From Dermanyssus gallinae (taxonomy: Eukaryota; Arthropoda; Arachnida; Mesostigmata; Dermanyssidae), in NCBI GenBank assembly GCA_003439945.1, contig QVRM01002264.1, positions 41,191-105,190 on the forward strand: a stretch of DNA of 64,000 nucleotides, read 5' to 3'. The notes below the pieces were generated by a model that worked only from the letters and a program-made list of their open reading frames with translations, was not told where the DNA came from and did no database searches. The stretch's first letter is position 1. Each line of letters starts with the position of its first letter. The position numbers were made by a program, and so were the translations under genes. Positions 1 through 15,779 of this stretch are shown piece by piece.

Positions 1-1640
1 TTCTGCCGTTCTCGCATGGATCCACTCTTCAATCAGTCTACGCCTTGAAATGAGCCTGGCTAGCGCGATGACTGCCATCGTCTCAACTGTGCGGTATGCG
101 CTGGCGACTCTGATCGCTAGCTTCCGCTGCGCTTTTAGAAGTTTGTTCCGATTATTCTTCAACTTCATCGCGCTCGGGCCCCACGTAGGTGCAGCGTAAA
201 GCACGATCGACTGTGCCACAGAAGCAATAAGCCTTATTTTGCCCTCCGCCGATTCCCGTGTTCTCAACAGGATCTTAGCCGTTCTATTGGCAATCTGTTT
301 CTTCCTTGGCGGCCACCTTCCCAGTTTGTCGATGGTCACACCCAGATATCGAGCAGACTTCCTGATCTCAATATCCACTCCATTTTGAGCTAGTTGGATC
401 TCACCGTGCCTATTTTATCCTGTGAGCAGCACAGCCTCACTTTTCTCTGGCGCCAGCCGTAGCCCGTGCCCCACCATCCAGTTGTTTATGACCTCGATGG
501 CAAGCTGGGCCTGTCCCTGGAGTACGTCTGTCTTTTCGAGCCGTGACCAGGGCGGCCGCAGTTGAATGCGTTGCGGACGTCCAAAAGGACGACCATGCAA
601 AGCACCCTTGACCACCGGTTTTTCCTTCTTTGTCTTTCGGTCTCCTGTAACACTTGGATTATAGCCATTTCCGTTGAGCGTCTTTGTCGGAAACCAAATT
701 ATCTATCCGAGAGTGCTCGCTTTTGCTCCAATTCCGCCGTGAGTCTGCTGTTGATGAGCGTCTCGAATGCCTTCCCAATGGTGTCTAGGGGGCATATCGG
801 GCGGTACGCGCCTAGGTATATGGCCTGCCGCCCTGGCTTTTTTTATCAGGGCCAGGGTAGCATTCTCCCATGTCGCTGGGTAAGCACCTTCTTTCAAAAT
901 CTTGTCTGTCATACGCTTGAAGACTTCCGGCTGCTCTTGAAGCAACATCGTCACAGCCTTCGCTGGTATCCCGTCCGGGCCGGGTACCTTACTTTTAGGC
1001 GATCGCTGTGCGATGGACCTCAGCTTCCAGGTTCTACTGGCGGTACTTCTTCCACAAGGACGCCTATTTATGGTCGAACAGGGTCAGCATGACTCAAGAA
1101 CAGTCGTAGAACCGCGCTCTCCATAAGGTAGTCGGGCAGTTTTGGCCGTTTGGCTCTTCATCCCATCCATGACGATCTTGTAGGATTCCCCCAGATGTTA
1201 TTATATACTTCTGTGCAGAGTTAGCGCCATTTTTTGCTGTTTTTGGTGATTTTTTAAAAGCCTTTTGTGCCTGGAGGCCATCCTAGGCCTCCTCTACCCC
1301 CTTTTCTTTTTGGCTCGCGTGTATATCCGTCGGCGTTGCTCGTCTTTCTAAGATCCGCATTTTCCGCTGTCCACCTGTATTTAGGCGGTATAAAGTAACG
1401 GGTTCCAGCCAGTCTAGGTCTGGATGACGCTTCACATATTTCCCGCTGTAGATTTGCAATGTCGCCCGACAGGATCTCTTCGTCGTTTTTGAGAAATGGC
1501 TCGCTTCCCTTTCTGATTTGATCGCTGCGCCTATCGGAGTCCATTTTGTCAGTTCGCCATGCCATTCGGCGGTTATCTTCCTGATGCTGAATAATGGAAT
1601 ACCCACCGTATTCGCACTCTGTATTGTCATTATCGCTACT
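1..1640 (-). pseudogene. Decayed R1-clade LINE, 3' part (RT fragments)
   Basis: Remnant of an R1-type non-LTR retrotransposon read on the minus strand; its 3' end runs out of the window at base 1. From right to left one meets the linker ahead of the reverse transcriptase (about 1630-1250), the RT fingers with 'LIKKARAAGH' (about 950-830), RT box A 'LLDVRNAFN' (about 580), a block ending 'LAPEKSEAVLLTG' (about 420) and the thumb region 'SIVLYAAPTWGP' (about 215-176). Several frameshifts separate these blocks. Box C (YADD) is absent: the sequence jumps from box A to the block after the active site, so the copy is dead. The endonuclease half is missing beyond about 1640. It lies antisense to the thrombospondin gene, presumably in one of its introns. 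Assignment rests on recalled family motifs, not on a search. Confidence 0.85.
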
Positions 1641-2009
1641 ACTTCTACTACGATTAATTAGTTGCTTTTTCCCTTAGGTGTTTCATTAGTCAATCACATC
1701 TTGCAAATTATTAACAGGGAGACCAGTAAACGTATGCTCTAGCGGTCAGAAATTAAATGCAATGCCCAGGGCGGATGTGAATTAACTCAGCAAACTGCTA
1801 CTACTACTAATGCTCTCTCTGAATGTTACGACATTCAGACGAACTACAAGGCAGAAGTCACAAGAGCTGTAGTACGGTGTTATGTGCCCGTCACTTTTAT
1901 CTCATAAATTCTAAGTATTACAGACCGGGCAGACTTCTTGAAATTTACTTATGTATAAAAGCTTCTTACGTCCCCAAGTACTATATATATGTATATATAT
2001 ATATATATA
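1641..2009. other. Intergenic or intronic DNA, no gene seen
   Basis: About 370 bases between the LINE remnant and the first repeat. No motif I recognise; a short (TA)n tract starts near 1981. Probably intron sequence of the thrombospondin gene. Confidence 0.5.
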
Positions 2010-2047
2010 TATGAAATATCATTTTCTAATTATAAACATATTAGATT

Positions 2048-2118
<71 letters not shown>

Positions 2119-2151
2119 TTTCCTAATCATAAACATATTAGATTTATTTCT
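2010..2151. repeat. (TA)n tract flanked by a 43-bp direct duplication
   Basis: The 43 bases beginning with ATGAAATATCATTT at 2010 recur at 2108 with only two or three changes, and the two copies are separated by a pure (TA)n run (2054-2109). A further short (TA)n run precedes the first copy. The unit is therefore (TA)n plus about 43 bp of unique sequence, duplicated in tandem. Confidence 0.8.
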
Positions 2152-2199
2152 AGGTGTTCGCGATCAGAATTAACGCTGTTGTTTGTTGCTATCTGGTAG

Positions 2200-7434
<5,235 letters not shown>

Positions 7435-7632
7435 ACACCAGGCATCGTGCAACGAGGCACGGTGTAACCGGCATGACGAGATGCATCCGCCATGACGATG
7501 TCCGTAGACGTTAATTTGTCTCTCCTCGCATGCATTCACTGGCTTGACATCCCCTGGAAGTGAAACACACGTTTGGCAAACACACTATCGTCATCCCAGT
7601 CTACACTAATGCAGGGTTTCATTAAACAAGTA

Positions 7633-7634
<2 letters not shown>

Positions 7635-7705
<71 letters not shown>

Positions 7706-7711
7706 TATATA
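7635..7711. repeat. (TA)n downstream of Tsp stop
   Basis: Nearly pure TA, about 75 bp, 200 bp downstream of the Tsp stop codon, so possibly inside its 3' UTR. Confidence 0.95.
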
Positions 7712-7843
7712 ATGTATTAGTACACATTTTTAATTTATTTTTTTATTTTTACGATTTACCGACAACCGACAAAATGGCGCTCGCCGATAATTGTATCAAT
7801 TCATAGGACAGCTTTTGAATGCCATTCTACAATGTAATTTTTT

Positions 7844-7849
7844 ATTAAA
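7844..7849 (+). terminator. Candidate poly(A) signal for Tsp
   Basis: ATTAAA, 410 bp past the Tsp stop. Canonical AATAAA hexamers also occur at 8323 and 8414. I cannot tell from sequence which, if any, is used. Confidence 0.3.
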
Positions 7850-8580
7850 CCTCATTTACATGGTTGAAATATACACTGCATACGTTTCGAAAGCGTGTCG
7901 TCGTAGATACACTGCAATTTACAGCAACCCTACCACGTATATATATATATATATATACATATAATATATAAATGTTTACCTACGTAACTATTGTTGACCA
8001 TCTGCCCACTTAATACCCTGTATTCGGTACGCAAATATATCAATTAGACAGAGCCGAGCCAGCAACCGACGGCTCTAATGCCAGATTGTACGCGGGTTCG
8101 ATTTTGGCGCGATACATACCCTTTCGAAGAAGTTTGCTTTCAAATTTTTAGATTTAGGTTAAATCTACATATTTACACATACGCATGCTTTGATGTCCGC
8201 TGTGCACAGAGTCGAATTATGTAGTCGTATAGGAATGCCGTAGTCTGGCTTAGAGGCTCAGGCTAATCGTTGCGTTATTAATGCCATTATACAAACACTC
8301 CAATAGTATATAGTGGCTTGCAAATAAACACGCCCTGGTATAACTATAGGGTTTCGGCGTTTGTGTGAATCTGCACTAACATTGTTTGAATAAAATCAGC
8401 TAAGTACTCTTCCAATAAAGCTTGTTGAAATTACGTGCGGCGGACGCTTGTCTTGTTTACTGTATCTAGTTCCATGTTATTTTGTGTGTTGGACGATTCT
8501 TTTGGCGATTTTGGGACGGACGGAAAGAGACGTTAAATTAGCCCTGTTCGGGAAGACTATTGAGGTCAATATATAAAAAA
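7850..8580. other. No gene seen; one tRNA-like SINE scrap
   Basis: AT-rich sequence with a short (TA)n at 7939-7962. At about 8090 there is GCGGGTTCGATTTTGGCGC, which resembles a tRNA box B and may be a decayed SINE. Nothing else recognised. Confidence 0.4.
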
Positions 8581-8584
8581 CACG

Positions 8585-8880
8585 TTGAAAAAAAATCGTG
8601 GTATCGAACTCAAGAGCTGTTCTTATAAAGAAGTTATAGCAGAAGACCCTGGATTGCTGCAGAGAATGATCACAGGAGACGAGTCATGGGTATATCGTTT
8701 CGACGTCCCGCCCAAGCCCAATTCTCCCAATGGTGCTTTCAAGGTGAGAAGCAATCGAAGAAATTCAGACAGAGCAGATTCAACACCAAGGTTTTGTTTT
8801 ACTGCTTCTTTTGACTTCAAGAGAAACATCTTCCATAAATTTTTGCTACCTGTTGTTCTCGCGGAATTAGAAAATTGAAG
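8585..8880 (+). pseudogene. Mariner transposase, internal fragment
   Basis: Plus-strand piece of a mariner transposase: 'AEDPGLLQRMITGDESWVY' carries the first catalytic aspartate (GDESW). It is followed, after frameshifts, by the 'FCFTASFDFKRNI' region. No second or third catalytic acid and no inverted repeats are found. It belongs to a different mariner lineage from the copies at 2470 and 47438, judging by the GDESW context. Confidence 0.8.
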
Positions 8881-8954
8881 AGACAACGTTTCGAGACAGT
8901 AGAAAAGATAGAGAAAAAAATCGTAGGAGCAATTCAACAGCCCAAGAGTAAGTC

Positions 8955-9530
8955 AAATGTCAAATGTCAGTTAAATCTAATGTCTCAACTTCGATGTGGT
9001 CTGTGACATATACTTGGCTTGTGACACGGTTCAGTGTCAGGCCGCTAATCGCACCACAGTCAGTGACTTCCCAGATATCGTCAAGTACGGTCGGAAGGTC
9101 CCCGCCCAGAACCCCGTCATCGAAGTACCAGACATTAAGGGAGGACTGCAGTGAATTCACCAATTCCTTGATACACAAACAAAAAGTGAAGGACTTAGGG
9201 GGATCACCCTGCTGAAGACCTGTCTGCGATAGCATAGCATTATGGGGCATGACCAGATCGGATGGTTTTGAGCCATAGGTCAGGTTCGTCTTGCGAAACG
9301 GTTATGGTGCCCATGAGTTGACGGCTCAAAGCAAATGGTGTCTCCGGACGCTGTTGAGAGCGTTTCGGAAGTTCAATTTGAGCATCACCGTCAGCATTCT
9401 GGGCGATTGCAAACTTGACACAAAAAAACATTTTGTGACATGTTCTTCAATGGCGGAAGGGACGCGTGCTGCGGTAATTAGTTGTGTTGGATGTACGTGA
9501 CATGACAGCTTAAAGGTAGAGAGAGTCATG
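8955..9530 (-). pseudogene. LINE reverse transcriptase fragment (WYFDDG type)
   Basis: Minus-strand RT core. Box A remnant 'LKLNFRNALNSVRRHHLL' lies near 9330-9385, then box B 'TGLQQGDPPKSFTFCL' and box C 'LNVWYFDDGVLGGDLP' follow between 9210 and 9080. The chain is shifted in frame between the two halves and the left end fades at about 8955. The GLQQGDP/WYFDDG combination is a LINE RT subtype; pieces of the C-terminal part of a similar element lie at 12715-12925 and 37580-38400. Confidence 0.8.
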
Positions 9531-10535
9531 CTGTGGTCGTCTAAAAGTATAAAATACTGCTATATTTATAAGTATCCGAAAATCGTCCGCAGTACTTTTT
9601 TTCAGAATACCGAATTTTACCTAAAAAAAATTAACAGAATGTCGCAGAGTGTAGAACATTTAATCGAAATATGTTCACTGCTAGATGGAATTTGTGCTTT
9701 ACAATTGGTGCATCGAAAGTGCTACATCCGTTTGCTTTTGGAAATTGCCTTAACTGCAGGTGACTCCACTAGCCAAGACGAAACCATTGGCGAAAAGAAA
9801 TGCGTAAACAAAGAAATATTATTGAATTCCTAGCGCCAGTCCATAGTTACACTCCCACCCTCCTCACCCAACGGCCACCGCTACGAGATAGCTCTTAGTG
9901 AGTGCGATGCACTATCGTTTCTACGTCACTTACATTTAGTGTTTATTTCTTTCAGCTTTATTAAAATTAATACATTGCTTAAATGAAAGCTTTGCTTGAA
10001 ATGAATACATTATCAATATTATATGACTATTAAATATCTGAAAAAGGTAGCACCATATATTCGTGCCTATGGCTCCACTACCGTGGGACAGGCTATTTAA
10101 ATAATTTCAAAGTCAAACGACTAAGTTTGGCATCTATCACAGCTCAACAGCACGAGTATTGAGATACACCGTAATTGGAATATCATTCCGGAATATTACT
10201 GATTTGTATTTCCTTGTACGCGGTCTACATGTTTAAAGAAGAAGACCACAGAGTAGAGCAGACACCGCGAGCCAGCACAGACAGATTGAGAGATGAAATT
10301 CGTTAGAAAGCTAATTTTCAAATAGAATGAAGTGACACAAACGTATTATTTCAGTAAAGGGTATTTTGTTTCAAAGATTGGACATGTTTCGCGCGTATAA
10401 GGTAAGCAGTGGATCGCTGGAGTTTTGATGAAAAATATGATTTCTCTTTAGTTTACTGTTATGTTACGGTAAAGCTAATAGTGTAGGGTTATGTGTGGAA
10501 CAACACATCAAGCAAATGCCCTCCTGCTACATGCA
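9531..10535. other. About 1 kb without recognised features
   Basis: Short open frames only (one of 101 codons at 9528-9833, AT-rich and low in protein character). I see no splice-compatible exon or transposon motif. Confidence 0.4.
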
Positions 10536-10539
10536 GACA

Positions 10540-11120
10540 GTAGTCTATCCTTTTAACATAGTTTTTGACCACTTTGACACATTTTGTGGTATATTTCGGC
10601 AAACTTCGCGAATACGGTCTGTCAGCTCAGGAATTAACTTGAGGTCATCCCTGTAGACGCGCTCCTTTAGAAAACCCCATTTTTTAATTCGGTTTATATT
10701 CGGGGGTCTTGCTCGTCAGAAGATGTGTCTTTTATGGAAGATGCTTTGTGCGGAGCAGCTCGATCGCTGTGCGCCCGCTGTCTAATCTGTGTACCCATCT
10801 TGCTAAAACTTGTCAATCCTTCCAATTCCGGCCACAGAAGAAAAGTTTTCTATCATGTCTCGGTGTCTCTTGCTGTTGGTTGTTACAGTCTCTACACGGC
10901 CGGTTTTTCGAAGAGGTAAAGGCCGAGACCACCATCGCACCAAATATTCACTTTCTGTGGATAGTGTGGTTGTTCGAGGTTCATTATTGGATTTTCGGAG
11001 CCTCAAATGCGAACGTTTTTTCCGTACACATATGGCTAGGCGCAAGTTTCTACCGTACTTGGTGCACACTTTTCTAACCACTGCCGCCAGTGAACAATAA
11101 TTTCCGTAAAAGCTTTGCAT
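10540..11120 (-). pseudogene. Mariner-like DDE transposon remnant, copy 1
   Basis: Minus strand. The start near 11118 reads as the N-terminal helix-turn-helix of a mariner-like transposase. It jumps, after an internal loss, to the DDE core ('PQKVNIWCDGGLGLYLFEKP' at about 10990-10930, then 'RHRDMIENF'). It ends with a recognisable C-terminal 'DRIREVCRNIPQNVSKW' (about 10625-10575). Reading frame changes several times. The family is the one whose N-terminus is often annotated DUF4817; this is from memory. A second copy lies at 20690-20960. Confidence 0.65.
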
Positions 11121-11966
11121 AAAAAAAACACGTTGCTTGATATCGCAGTGTTCGAAATATCGAGGAAATCAATAATACACCAACACTCCGCTACCCAGCC
11201 TGCATATATTTATATGTTTCGACGCGACTGCTTGTACATCAATTTGCAAATTGTGCGGTTGCGATTAAATGTTGCTCAATAGAAAACTCAACATAAGAAC
11301 GAGTTTGACAGAAAGCTCAACTTTGTTTGGATGTAATCAAAAGCTAGCTATTGTAAACAAAATATTCGTAGTGAAGAAAATTGGCAAAATCGAAGTCTTG
11401 TGATGTAACGCTCAATAACTTGTTGTTATTGTACTTATGGACACATCTTTTTATAAGACTGTTTACGACTAGTTTATAAGAGTATCTTAATGCTAGTTTG
11501 CCTCGTGGTAACAAGTAAATGAGCTTTAACGGTGAAGAAGTAGAAAGTACGTAACGTATGTATACATAGAGCTAACATTTTGTCGTGCTGTATAAAAAAA
11601 CACTTTGTGGCAACAACGAATTATTTATTATGTTAAAAAGCCGGTGAAAGACCGGTTCGAACACCGTCGGATATTTTGGAGATGGACTTGTTCGAGGTAT
11701 ATTACAGCTGAGACAGGCTTAGCGACGCTAAAGCAGAGGAAGTTGAAGCGCAAGCGATTAGATGTACCGTAGTTTTTGCGTAAAACTCTTGAAGTTAATA
11801 CGTTCATTCACTACCTAAAAGCTAGTCAGTAGTGCGTATGCTATATGAACAATACGTTGGAAATTGTATAATTAAGATAGATGGGACATGAACGTCTGGA
11901 TTGGCCGCTCGCTTCGGTTAGGTAATGATGTATCGGCCAACCAGGAAAAGTCGTCAGAAAGCATGC

Positions 11967-12010
<44 letters not shown>

Positions 12011-12333
12011 AGACTGCAGAGTGGAATTGTTATAAGCGCCTATATAGGTTGAGAGAGACAGCTTAGCAACCGTTGCTAGTAGCGGCGGACTTAGCGGAGA
12101 AAACGCTACGGCGGCAGCAACAGCGGGGGTTTGAATCTGGAGTCGATATAACGGACGACATTATAGAGAGTGAAGACAGTTAGTGTTGAGTCGCGGTCGA
12201 AGAAGGAACAGCGTGTGCTGAGAGAGGCCGGAGAGGCTGTGCTGTACCGAAGTAGCGAAGGACTCTGATGGAAAAAAACCTCAGCCGTGGTGGTCCATAT
12301 CCGTGTTTTCCTCCTAGTAACCCAGTGTAGGCC

Positions 12334-12370
<37 letters not shown>

Positions 12371-12714
12371 AAGCCTCTAATAAATACGCACCGTAATGTT
12401 TGTATCGCTAGAAGTCAGTTTGATTAGCTTAAACTATAATCTGTGCAGGCGTGTTTCTATACATTGCCAGACATGGCAAAAGAACAGCGACTCAAGCAGT
12501 ACGAAATGCTGTAAAACGCATGTAAAAGTTAATGTCTTCGTCGAAGCAAGTTAAAAAAATTGAGAAAATTCAAATCCATTGTCGACGAACAAATAGGAAC
12601 GACTATTTTTGTTACCTTGCGCAGCATGCTACAGAAGGAACGCACGTTCATTTTAAAACGTTTACACTCCGTATATTACAATATGTACGGGGGACATATA
12701 TCACGGAGGATTAG
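11121..12714. other. No gene recognised; two (TA)n tracts
   Basis: Unremarkable AT-rich sequence to about 11970, then (TA)n at 11971-12007 and 12340-12367. Between the two tracts is a GC-richer 330-bp segment with no long open frame. It could be a non-coding repeat or an LTR-like piece, but I find no paired copy in the window. Confidence 0.4.
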
Positions 12715-12925
12715 CTAAGCCAATTGCCAGCATTTTGCCTCGCTCGAATGGTGTAAGTGTTATGCCGTTTGGACGCCTGCCGTCTTCTGTGCAGCTAACG
12801 ATTATTAAAGTCAAACAATCGACACACGTTTGTCCAGGTCGTTCAACAGGAGATATTACGGCCGTGGCCAAGTGACCTGGCTTGCTCGACTCTACCTGCC
12901 GGCCGGTGTTCAGGCAGCAGAGCAA
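12715..12925 (-). pseudogene. LINE ORF2 C-terminal scrap
   Basis: Minus-strand frame with 'EDGRRPNGITLTPFERGKML', the conserved 'DGKRPDG.TL.PW..GK' block found near the C-terminus of RTs of the WYFDDG type. The piece is about 200 bp and isolated. Confidence 0.55.
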
Positions 12926-13284
12926 GTTTGAGCAAAAGAGAATGCGAGTATTTTGGTTCTTGCCGATGAGACCTCAAGATCGCTGTGTACGACTAGTTTC
13001 TCAGCCTTGACACTGTAATAGAAGGTTTTAATGCAGGAGTCAGGCACTGCGCTTTCTCTGCAATTCTGCTAAGAGATGATCGTCTGAACTTGTTGAATGG
13101 CTCTGGCTTCCACAATAATTGTGTATGTAGACGATACGGGAATGTCACCTTAAACTGCCAACGGTAAGAGCTCTACACATTTCAGTGACACGATACTTAC
13201 ACCTTTATTACTCGACACGTTACAAAGAAGCGAAATAGCGTACATTCTTTAAAAAAGGAACAGCAAGTAGTCTCTCACACTCTC

Positions 13285-13450
13285 TCCTACGTAACAATTG
13301 TACGTGATCTAGAAGTTCAGGTCAATGACGGCCTTAAGTTTAAAGATAGTACTCATATCATGCACGTCGTCATAGGTTGCTTGGCTTTGGTAAGCACAAT
13401 TCTGAGGTTTCTTGTTATTAAAGACTTACACAGCACAGGATGTAAGCACT
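13285..13450 (+). pseudogene. CR1-like LINE fragment
   Basis: Plus-strand frame 'TIVRDLEVQVNDGLKFKDST' continuing to 'RFLVIKDLHS'. This is the post-palm region 'VRDLGV.....FK.H' to 'RSF...D' of CR1/Rex-type RTs. Flanks are not readable. Confidence 0.55.
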
Positions 13451-13999
13451 CGTTTTCAGGTATTTATCTTGCATATGGTAAAAACAGTTTTTAAAAATTC
13501 GTTACTGAAGGTGTTCCACATATGCAGATATACGAGCTTTGACCTGTTCAGTCGATTTAGCCTACTTTCGGTGAAGTAAGTACACGCTGCGTGTTTATAT
13601 AGCATAAAATCATCTGTATTTTCACATAAAAGGGGTAGTGCTACAATTTATCATGGTTACGTGTGCTGTTTCCAGAACGCGTAGTCCGGCAAGGAGAACG
13701 TAACTAACTGCCAATTAGACAGGTACTATTTTACGTTGCGCGCTCCCATTTGGCCATGCGCCAAGCAGACAACCCGTTTATGAACTCAGAACGGCCCACG
13801 GTTTTTGGAGTACTAGACCGCTAGCTCCTTAGGTTGTTAGCGTACAATGAAAATGTCCTTCTAATTCACATTTTGTAAGTTGACGTAAGACTTGCTCGAA
13901 GAAACTATGAGTCTGTATTAGGAACAACGTGGGCTAACACTTTTAAGGGCACCGCAAGCTTCTCAGGAACGTGTTTTTGACGCCTACCTCTAACTTTCT

Positions 14000-14440
14000 A
14001 TGTTCAGAAAAATGTGGCTTCTAAATAGAAGAGCAATATGTGAGTTTGGGACAGAAGATTTTTAAAAGCAAATGTACAGATGAGGAGCCGAAATTGGAAA
14101 CGAAGCAGCAAAGTATGGTGTTAACATGATGCAATGATGCCTCCGCAACTTTGATCATTTGCATGCCAAGATCAGGCGTGATATGTACGCCTATGTCACG
14201 TGTATATAAGAGAATATCGGTAAAACGCAATCGTTAATTTTGTAGTCGAGGACTCATGGATGTTTCAGGACTACGCATTTGGAATGAAGAGAATCATGTT
14301 ATTTTCAAAACACCATCGAGCAATGTCGCCAACGGCCGAATGCAGCACAGCCTGGATGTCACTTGAAAAAAACAGAATAATACACTTTTAAGTCATCTGC
14401 ATATTGAATGTTTATGTTGGATGTGATCGTATTGAACGAA
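14000..14440 (-). pseudogene. CR1-like LINE RT fragment with YADD box
   Basis: Minus strand. 'INIQYADDLKVYY' (about 14430-14390) is RT box C with the catalytic YADD. A run continuing to 'WCFENNMIL' follows, and then 'FTDILLYTRDIGVHITPD' in the next frame (about 14225-14165). Two or more frameshifts. The family resembles the plus-strand element at 14945. Confidence 0.65.
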
Positions 14441-14944
14441 ACGGTCAAGTTAACCGGAGTTCCAGGAAAAACTATAAACTGTAAGTACAGAGTTACTGTC
14501 AGCCAACTGGCTTCTGTGCTAGTTCAGCGAGTCTCGTTCAGCATGACCTTTGGTCAACTACCATTCTAATCCTTGGCAGAGGCTTATTCATCGATAAGAC
14601 CAATACTCCGTCTTTTTTTACGGACCATAGGCAAGCTGCCTGAGAATGAGCTATTATCAGGTTGTGTATAAACAAACTTCTTCGTATAAACATGCGTGCG
14701 ATGCATTATCACGATAGCAGGCAGGTACTACCACCGTCCTCAACATTACCTGGAATTAGTCAATGACTCTAGTTGGTACCATCGTTCGTAGGTAGCGGCG
14801 CTGTCTATCTAGCGACTGCGGTACAAATGATTTCGAGTTAGATCATAACAGGGTACTTTTCAAATTGTTAAATTTTCTTTCGAAGTCCAAGAAGCCAGAA
14901 TAAATAATTTGGCAATATTCCTGCCTTAGTATATATATATATAT

Positions 14945-15663
14945 ATATGCAAAAAACTGCAGGATAGAGTAAACTTCGTTCTACAAGTGGTCTGTTTCGC
15001 TAGATCTGAAACTATCGGTGACAAATTGCGTTGTACTTCATTTTGGTCACGGAAATGCAGAGAACAGTTACACAATCGGTGGCCATTATTTTGCCTCGAA
15101 AAAACTGATTAGAAACCTTGGTGTAATGACATCTGTTAATATAAAGTACACCAAACACATAAGAGACATTGTTTTAAGAGCAACACAGAGAGCGAACTGG
15201 ATTACACGATCATTCATACTTAGGGATCCACACATATACTCAAAATAATTTCAGGTGTACGTACTGCCGATCATAACATATGCAGCCCCAGTCTGGAATC
15301 CATGTCTGAAAAAAGATCAGCGACTTCTAGACAAGTTATGCAGCAAATATCGACGAAAGATTGCATACAAGTGTGGAATTCCAAGTGATAACGTCCAGAT
15401 TCCTACCATGTTGGAAAGGCCACGGAAGATTGACTGTGATACCCTCGTAAATATTGAGAAAAATCATACCGATCTGATATTCAAGATGTTCAATATCATC
15501 CATACGACGACGCGTCGTGAGAAGAACATTCTTCGAAAGTTTGTAGCGACAAAGCAGACACTAAACCATATGTCCCCATGGAGAGTATCCCGTCAACTCC
15601 ATGGAAACTTGATGTTAGCAGACTAAACATTCCCTTGAATAAAACGTATTAATAAAAAAAAAA
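14945..15663 (+). pseudogene. CR1-like LINE 3' end with poly(A)
   Basis: C-terminal part of a LINE RT. 'LQDRVNFVLQ' (about 14960), a frameshift, then 'NCVVLHFGHGN', 'LIRNLGVMTSVNIKYTKHI' and, after one in-frame TAA at 15246, 'YVLPIITYAAPVWNPCLKK'. The frame closes with TAG at 15624. It is followed by AATAAA and a run of 11 A at 15653-15663, then (TA)n. The 3' end is therefore a real retrotransposition end. Upstream it is 5' truncated. Confidence 0.8.
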
Positions 15664-15779
15664 ATATATATATATATAGCAACTACCCTTGCAAGCTTGC
15701 TAACTGCCTCTAATTGAAAACATCCATAAGGTTACTACTAATCTAAAAGGTATGCATACGGTTGTCAAGAGCTCGATAG

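Noticed and set aside
12008..12339. An LTR between two (TA)n tracts
   Set aside because: No second copy, no TG...CA ends and no primer-binding site were found.
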